Source: Humitalea sp050632385
GTDB lineage: Bacteria > Pseudomonadota > Alphaproteobacteria > Acetobacterales > Acetobacteraceae
Assembly: GCF_050632385.1 (NCBI RefSeq)
Contig: NZ_CP192599.1
Location: 930,001-994,000 of the forward strand
DNA: 64,000 nucleotides
Reading direction: 5' to 3'
Below the pieces are notes generated by a model, which searched no databases, was not told where the DNA came from, and was given only the letters and a program-made list of their open reading frames with translations. Both the position numbers and the translations under genes were made by a program. Below, piece by piece: positions 58,688-64,000 of this stretch. Within the stretch, counting starts at the first letter, position 1, and each line of letters begins with the position of its first letter.

Positions 58688-61600
58688 TCAATACTCCAAC
58701 TCATACGCCAATCCAACCCGCTCCCCACCCGCACCCCGGCTCGTCTCCGCCTCCAACCGCAACCGCGGCGTCAAATCCCATTGCGCCGCCACCCCCGGCA
58801 AGGTCCCATCCGTCCCCGGCCGGATCCCCAGATACAGCCCCGGCGCGATATACCGCCCCGCATCCACCCCGGCGGCCCCGCTTTCACTCGTCCCGACGCC
58901 CAGCCTGTCCAGCCCCAGGCTCCGGCCCAGCCGCCCCAGCACGCCCCCGTCGGCAAAGCCCGGCAGCCCCGAAAGCTGCGCCAGCGCCTGCGCCGCCTGC
59001 ACCGCTTCGGTCGCCGACAGCCGCTGCCCGCTGCGGCCGAACAGCAGCAGTGCCATCGCTTCCTCCGGCGGCAGCGTGGGGTTTGACGTGACGGCGATCC
59101 GCGGGGATGTCGCCGGCCCCGTCACCTCGATCGCGACGCTGTAGCCACCCGTTTCGGCGCCGGCGACCAAATTCACCTCCGGGATCGGGTCGCCCAAAAA
59201 CTTCAGGGTGCCGCGCTGGAACGCCAGCCTGCGCGTCGGCAACGACACGGTGCCGCGTCGCAAGGTCAACTCGCCATCGGTCTGCGGCGCCGCCAAGGTG
59301 CCGCGCAGCGTCAGGCTGCCGCCCAATTCCACATCCAGCCCGCGCCCGGCGATCAGCACCCGCTGCGGCGCATCCAACTGCACCGCCAGCGCCCAGTCGG
59401 GGCCGCCACCCCCCGGCGGCCGGGGCTGCGGCAGGGGCGCCGCACCGGGGGGCCTGGTCCCGCGCGCCCGCACCCCGGGCAATTGCGGCACCGACGCCGG
59501 CAGGGAATCCGGCACCCGCAGATCCGCCCGCTGGACCAGCACCCGCCCCGTCAGGTCCGCCGCCCCCAGCAGCGGCCCATCCAGCGCCAGGTCGGCGTCG
59601 AAGATACCGGTCCCGAACGGCCCGGTGATCGGCCGCGCGTTGCGCGCGACCAGCCGCAGCGCCACCGGGACCCCCGCCTGGAACGGCTCGACGGTCCCGT
59701 CCAGGGCAAAGCTCCCATTGCCCGCGGTCTTCGCGGTCAGGCTTTCGACGTGCAGCGTGGTCCCGGCAAAGCGCAGCCGCCCCGCGATATCGCTCAGCGC
59801 GCCGCCCATCGACGCATTGCGCCACGACCCGGCCGACAAGGTCGCCGTGCCCTCGGGCCGCGGATCGCCCAGCGTGCCCCCCACCCGCATATCCACCGCG
59901 ATTCGGCCCGCCACCCGGTCGGCGCCGCCGCCGATGAAGGGCGCTGCCAGGCGCGCGGCATCCATGGTGCCGCGCAAGGTGCCCTCCAGCGCATCATTGC
60001 CGCCAAACCCACTCAGCCGCGCGGTCAGGTCGAAGCGCCCCGCCGCCCCGGCCTCGGCCGTGCCGCGCAGGTTGGCGCCGGTCGCGGTGGCATCGCCCTC
60101 GATCCGCAGGCTCGCCGGCGGCAGCCCCGCCGCCATCGGGCTGCCGAGCCCGGTTGCCGCGACCTGGAACCGCGCGCGTTCGGCGCCCTCGACCGTGATG
60201 GTGCCGTCGATGCGGCCGGTCGCGGGGGCCAGGCTGTCGATGGGCAGGGCGCGCAAGGTGACCTCGACGCGCCGCAGCAGGTTGCCCGCGGCCTCGATCC
60301 GCCCGCTGCCGAAGCCAAGCTGCAACCCCTCCAGCACCGGCCCGTCCTCGCCGGCGCGCAGCCGGGCCGGGCGCAGCAGGCGCAGCGGCGGCGTGTCCGC
60401 GCGCAGGATCTCCAGCGCCGCCAGGTCCAGCACGCGGTCCTGCACCCGCGCCGTGCCTTGCATCGATGCACGCAACCCCGCGCCATTGGCCCGTGCCTCC
60501 AGCGCCAGCACGTCCAGCCCGCCGATGGCGCTGGCCGTGGCGGTGGTGCCGTCGCGCAGACTTGCCTCGGTGCGCAGGGCCAGATGTTGCCGGCCCTCGG
60601 GCAGGCTGGCCTCCAGCGTGGCGGCGATGCGGCCGGGCGGCGCGCCGGGCACCAGGGCGGCGATGTCCGGCACGGCCAGGCGCGCGGTCCCCTCGGCCAG
60701 CAAACTCGCCGGGTCGATGCTGCCGCTGCCCTCCAGCACCGCATCACCGGCCGAGGCGCGCACCGCCGCGATGCGGATCAGGTCACCCTCTGGCGCTGCC
60801 TGCACGCGCAGGGTCAGCGGCATGGTGCCATAGGTCGCGGTGCCATCCGCATGAACTTCGGCCGGGCGGCCACCGGCCAGGCGCAGCCTCGCTGTCAGCC
60901 TCGGGGTGTCGAGCCGCGTATGCGTCCAGGTCACGCCGTCGCCCGAGGCATCCAGTGTCGCGACGCCCTCGGTGATCCCCCCCGCCAGGCTCGCGTTCGC
61001 CCGCATCGCCCCGGAAAAACCGGGGCCGAGCACCGATAGATCCGGCAGGGTCACGCCGACCCGCCCCGCCAACTCCGGGTCCCAGGTCACATCGAAATGC
61101 GCCTGGGCGGCCCCGCCGGCCACGGTGCCGGTGGCACCGGCCATGGTGGCCCGCATCTCCAGGGTCGCGGCGGCGCCGAGCAGGGGTTCGACCGCGGCGA
61201 TCCCACTGCGCGGATCGGCCACGCGCAGGTTCGCTTCGACAACCGGCGCCGCCAACGTGCCGGTCACCCGCCCGCTGCCTTCGGCGCCGGAAAAGCGCGG
61301 TCCCGGCGGCAGCAGGGCCATCGCCTGCGGCCCCGTGCTGGCCCGCCAGGCCACGGCCAGCGCACCCGATGCCGCCAGCGTGCCCGACAGGGTGACATCG
61401 GCCGCGGGGGTCTTGGCCGTCGCCTCGGTGATGACAATCCCGCCATCGGGCGCGATGCGCAGCCCCGCGGTCAGCGCCATCTCCGCAACCGGCGCCGGCA
61501 GCAGGCCGGGGGCCGTCGCATTCGCCGTCAGCGACAGCGTGGTCGTGCCGTCCGGGGCAATGCCGACGGTGCCCGTGGCGCTGGCCTGGGCCGCCGCGCC

Positions 61601-62329
61601 AAGACGGGCGTCCAGCCGGAAGGGCGCATTCTCCACCGGGCCATCCAGCGACAGCGCCAGATGCGCGGGCGCATCGGCCAGCCCCAGCAGCGTGGCGGCC
61701 AGGCCCCCGGCCGGTTCGTCCAGGGTCAGGCTGGCCGATAGATGGCCCGTCGCCGGCCGCCAATCCAGCACCAGCCCCGCATCCCCGGGGGCATCCAGCC
61801 GGCGCAGCGCGATCCGCGCGGTCGCGTCCTGCGCGCGCAACCGGCCGGAGCCTTCGACCGAAAGCCGGGCCGCGACGCCCAGCACCGGCTCCGCCAGGAC
61901 GAGTTCGGCCAGGCTCAAAGCATCCAGTTCGACCGGCAGGGGCAAGGATGGCAGTGACGGCAAGATCTCGCCCGTGCCGGGCTCTTCCACCGCCGGTTCG
62001 CTGGCCGGCAGGCGGTGCAGCACCAGCCGGCTCGCGGCCAGTCGCTCCACCCGCGCCGTCCGCCGCGCCAGCGCCAGCCAGTCCAGCCGCAGGTCCAGAT
62101 CCACGAGTTCCAGCCACACCCCCTCCGCATCGGCCATGGTCACGCGCCTGGCGGCGATGCGGCCGGGCAGGGGCCCTGCCAGCCCTTCGATCACAAGCCC
62201 CGGCACGGCCGCGGCCGCGATCCGTTCCAGCCCATGCCGCCCCGGTGCGGTATTCGCCACCAGCAGCAGCGCGGCCGGCACGACCGCCAAAGCCACCACG
62301 ATCATCAAGAGGCGCCGGAACCACCGCAT
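58688..62329 (-). CDS. tamB: Translocation and assembly module protein TamB
   Basis: A 1213-residue inner-membrane-anchored periplasmic protein. The N-terminal helix is RRLLMIVVALAVVPAALLLV; a very long region of beta repeats follows, ending in the TamB/DUF490 C-terminal domain (PEEAMALLLFGRSGQRL) and a terminal LGLAYELEY-like beta-strand (residues ending GLAYELEY). TamB spans the periplasm and helps move lipids or outer-membrane proteins with TamA. The ATG at 62329 overlaps the tamA stop by one base. Confidence 0.92.
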   Translation of the reverse strand: MRWFRRLLMIVVALAVVPAALLLVANTAPGRHGLERIAAAAVPGLVIEGLAGPLPGRIAARRVTMADAEGVWLELVDLDLRLDWLALARRTARVERLAASRLVLHRLPASEPAVEEPGTGEILPSLPSLPLPVELDALSLAELVLAEPVLGVAARLSVEGSGRLRAQDATARIALRRLDAPGDAGLVLDWRPATGHLSASLTLDEPAGGLAATLLGLADAPAHLALSLDGPVENAPFRLDARLGAAAQASATGTVGIAPDGTTTLSLTANATAPGLLPAPVAEMALTAGLRIAPDGGIVITEATAKTPAADVTLSGTLAASGALAVAWRASTGPQAMALLPPGPRFSGAEGSGRVTGTLAAPVVEANLRVADPRSGIAAVEPLLGAAATLEMRATMAGATGTVAGGAAQAHFDVTWDPELAGRVGVTLPDLSVLGPGFSGAMRANASLAGGITEGVATLDASGDGVTWTHTRLDTPRLTARLRLAGGRPAEVHADGTATYGTMPLTLRVQAAPEGDLIRIAAVRASAGDAVLEGSGSIDPASLLAEGTARLAVPDIAALVPGAPPGRIAATLEASLPEGRQHLALRTEASLRDGTTATASAIGGLDVLALEARANGAGLRASMQGTARVQDRVLDLAALEILRADTPPLRLLRPARLRAGEDGPVLEGLQLGFGSGRIEAAGNLLRRVEVTLRALPIDSLAPATGRIDGTITVEGAERARFQVAATGLGSPMAAGLPPASLRIEGDATATGANLRGTAEAGAAGRFDLTARLSGFGGNDALEGTLRGTMDAARLAAPFIGGGADRVAGRIAVDMRVGGTLGDPRPEGTATLSAGSWRNASMGGALSDIAGRLRFAGTTLHVESLTAKTAGNGSFALDGTVEPFQAGVPVALRLVARNARPITGPFGTGIFDADLALDGPLLGAADLTGRVLVQRADLRVPDSLPASVPQLPGVRARGTRPPGAAPLPQPRPPGGGGPDWALAVQLDAPQRVLIAGRGLDVELGGSLTLRGTLAAPQTDGELTLRRGTVSLPTRRLAFQRGTLKFLGDPIPEVNLVAGAETGGYSVAIEVTGPATSPRIAVTSNPTLPPEEAMALLLFGRSGQRLSATEAVQAAQALAQLSGLPGFADGGVLGRLGRSLGLDRLGVGTSESGAAGVDAGRYIAPGLYLGIRPGTDGTLPGVAAQWDLTPRLRLEAETSRGAGGERVGLAYELEY

Positions 62330-64000
62330 CAGAACGCCTGCCCCAGCCCGATATAGAGCCCGTAACTGCCGGACCCTTCCTGCGACACCAGCGGAAAGCC
62401 CACATCCGCCCGGATCGGGCCGATCGCCGTGGTGTAGCGCACGCCGGCCCCCGCCCCGATGCGCGGATTCCGTGCCTCGGGCGTCGATGTCTCGCCGACC
62501 GCGCCGGCATCGACGAAAACCGCCATGCCCCAGGGGCCGACCAGCCGTTGCCGCCATTCGACCGAGGCTTCGAGCAGGCTCGCCCCCCCGGTCGGCTGGC
62601 CGGTCGGCCCGGTCGGCCCGATCGACAGGTAGTCGTAGCCACGCACCGACCCTGCCCCACCGGCATAGAACCGCTGCTGCGGCGGCACCGATGTCGCCGT
62701 CGCCCCGGCCAGCGAACCGATCACGCCCCGCAGGGCCAGCACGCCGCGGCCCTCACCCACGATGTCCAGGTAGGTCGTCCCGGTGGCCTTCAGGATGGCA
62801 TAGGATTGTGCACCCAATAGCTCATAGGCAGGGGTGGCGAGCACCGTGACCCGCGCGCCGCGCCTTGGGTCCAGCAGGTTGTCCGTCGCGTCCCAGCGGG
62901 CCGACAGCGGCAAGGACAGGATTTCGTAGTCGGTGAAGGGCTCGCCATCCGGCGCCGCCCGCCCGATTTCCGCGCCGACCGCGGCGCGCAGGGTCCAGCG
63001 TGTCCCGATCATGCGTTCCAGCCCGACCTGGGCGGTCACGGCATCGCGGTCGTAGACCGTCAGCCTTTCGCGCAGGGCCGCGATGTCGGTGGTCAGCGTG
63101 ATCGGCTGGCCGAACACATAGGGGCTGCGAATCCCGGCCGAGACCCGGTAGTTCAGGTCATCCGGCGATGCCAGGCCCAGGCGCGACACTTCCGCCTCCA
63201 GCCGCAGCCGCTCGGCGCCACCGAACAGGTTGCGGTGTTCCCACCAGACGCGGCCGGACAGGCCGTAGTTCGTCTCATAGGCGCCCGACACGCCAAGGCT
63301 GCGCAGCGGCCGTTCCTGCACGGTGAAGGTGATGGGCAGGGTGCCATCGGCCGATACCGCGTTGCCCGTCTGGGCGCGGACCGATGCGAACACACCCAGG
63401 CCCGACAAGGCCTGTCGCGCCCGTTCGACGGCGGCGGGGGAATAGGTCTCCCCGGCCAGGCGCCCGGCGATACGGTTCAGGAAGGCCGCGCGGGTGCGTT
63501 GTTCGCCGGTCACGACCGGGGTGCCGAACCGCGCGACCGGGCCGGGCGACAGCCGCCAGGTCACGTCCAGCACCTGGCGGTCGTAGTCCAGGATGGCCTC
63601 CCGCGCCACGACGGTCGCCAGCGGGTGGCCGGTGTCGCGCAAGGTGGTGATCAGCCCGGTCTCGGCCGCCAGCACCGGGGCGATCAGCGCGGGTTCGCCG
63701 GTGGCGATGCCGACGCGGGCGGCGGCGATGGCCACAGCATCGGGGTCGGCGCCCGGCGCCGGGCGCACCGCGATGGCGCCGAACTTGTAGCGCGGCCCGG
63801 CGTGCGGCAGCAGCCGGACCGCGACGGGCGACCCGTCGCGCAAGGCGGCAGTCAGCACCGCGGGCAGGGCGGCACTGTCCGGCGCCAGGCCGGCGATCTC
63901 GGCCCCGATGCCGCCGCCCCAATAGCCCTCCGCCCGCAGCGCATCGGGCAGGCGGCGCAGATCCTCGGTGACCCGCGCGATCAGCCCGGGGCCATCCTCG
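62329..64000 (-). CDS. tamA: Outer-membrane assembly protein TamA (N-terminally cut by window)
   Basis: BamA/TamA-family outer-membrane protein, cut off at its N-terminus by the right edge. At least two POTRA domains are visible, including LRRLPDALRAEGYWGGGIG at the edge, and the C-terminal barrel contains RYKFGAI in POTRA and later RFYAGGAGSVRGYDYLS, ending in GSYGLYIGLGQAF with the C-terminal Phe signal. The frame stays open to base 64000; an apparent GTG at 63858 is internal. With tamB it makes the TAM complex. Confidence 0.92.
   Translation of the reverse strand, partial: EDGPGLIARVTEDLRRLPDALRAEGYWGGGIGAEIAGLAPDSAALPAVLTAALRDGSPVAVRLLPHAGPRYKFGAIAVRPAPGADPDAVAIAAARVGIATGEPALIAPVLAAETGLITTLRDTGHPLATVVAREAILDYDRQVLDVTWRLSPGPVARFGTPVVTGEQRTRAAFLNRIAGRLAGETYSPAAVERARQALSGLGVFASVRAQTGNAVSADGTLPITFTVQERPLRSLGVSGAYETNYGLSGRVWWEHRNLFGGAERLRLEAEVSRLGLASPDDLNYRVSAGIRSPYVFGQPITLTTDIAALRERLTVYDRDAVTAQVGLERMIGTRWTLRAAVGAEIGRAAPDGEPFTDYEILSLPLSARWDATDNLLDPRRGARVTVLATPAYELLGAQSYAILKATGTTYLDIVGEGRGVLALRGVIGSLAGATATSVPPQQRFYAGGAGSVRGYDYLSIGPTGPTGQPTGGASLLEASVEWRQRLVGPWGMAVFVDAGAVGETSTPEARNPRIGAGAGVRYTTAIGPIRADVGFPLVSQEGSGSYGLYIGLGQAF

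Noticed and set aside
63858..63858. Possible start of tamA at the GTG at 63858
   Set aside because: The frame stays open to the right edge and encodes POTRA-like sequence before this codon, so the gene continues beyond the window.
1..64000. tRNA, rRNA, CRISPR arrays, insertion sequences or phage attachment sites
   Set aside because: I looked through the intergenic spaces and found no cloverleaf-like sequence, no regularly spaced repeats and no transposase or integrase genes. A covariance-model search was not possible.

Overview
The window is high-GC, densely packed bacterial chromosome with long operons whose genes overlap by 1-11 bases and with GTG/TTG starts. The gene content (several Bug-type tricarboxylate-transporter receptors, a CaiB-type CoA transferase, pcaHG, the rplM-rpsI pair, a K+-independent type H+-pyrophosphatase, an HWE histidine kinase) points to an alphaproteobacterium, most likely Acetobacteraceae (Roseomonas-like). 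This assignment is inference from content, not from a marker search. I see no rRNA, tRNA, CRISPR array or intact insertion sequence. One stretch, about 54.4-58.5 kb, is clearly richer in A+T than the rest and looks acquired.

Layout. 0-4.3 kb: a five-gene minus-strand operon with an IPNS-type 2-oxoglutarate oxygenase, an HD-domain protein with a diiron-oxygenase-like ligand pattern, and an amino-acid-type ABC importer without an adjacent ATPase. 4.5-11.4 kb: DUF3108 protein, phosphoglycolate-phosphatase-like HAD, glmU, a small membrane protein, gabD, a VOC protein and glutathione reductase. 11.5-14.6 kb: an orphan DUF4157-like (HELAH) putative injection-system effector, a transglutaminase, a small membrane protein and a BON-LysM protein. 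14.8-18.7 kb: an ArsR-SRPBCC operon with accessory small proteins and a BNR-repeat/MoaD pair. 18.9-27.2 kb: an unidentified effector-like protein, ferredoxin-NADP reductase, GNAT, phytase-like esterase, amidase and a large HWE sensor kinase.

27.3-38.5 kb: a small lipoprotein, M20 amidohydrolase, rplM-rpsI with a strong terminator, phoD, a Spy-like protein, argC with a gamma-carbonic anhydrase, four tandem paralogous lipoproteins of unknown function, a YihY-type membrane protein and a Bug receptor. 38.5-49.6 kb: a catabolic regulon around a HutC-type GntR regulator. To its left are GST, CoA transferase, CMD-like protein, three Bug receptors and enoyl-CoA hydratase. To its right are a two-subunit class I fumarase/tartrate-dehydratase-like enzyme, a glucarate-dehydratase-like enolase with an unexplained N-terminal extension, and PcaHG-type intradiol dioxygenase subunits. 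A shared 13-base element flanks the regulator on both sides, so both arms are probably controlled together.

49.8-64 kb: a GGDEF-EAL protein, the membrane pyrophosphatase, an A+T-rich exopolysaccharide island (two polysaccharide pyruvyltransferases and a GT61 glycosyltransferase), and tamB-tamA, with tamA running off the right edge. The most promising undescribed systems are the oxygenase/transporter operon at the left end, the GntR-controlled regulon with its extended enolase, the lipoprotein array and the orphan effector-like proteins.
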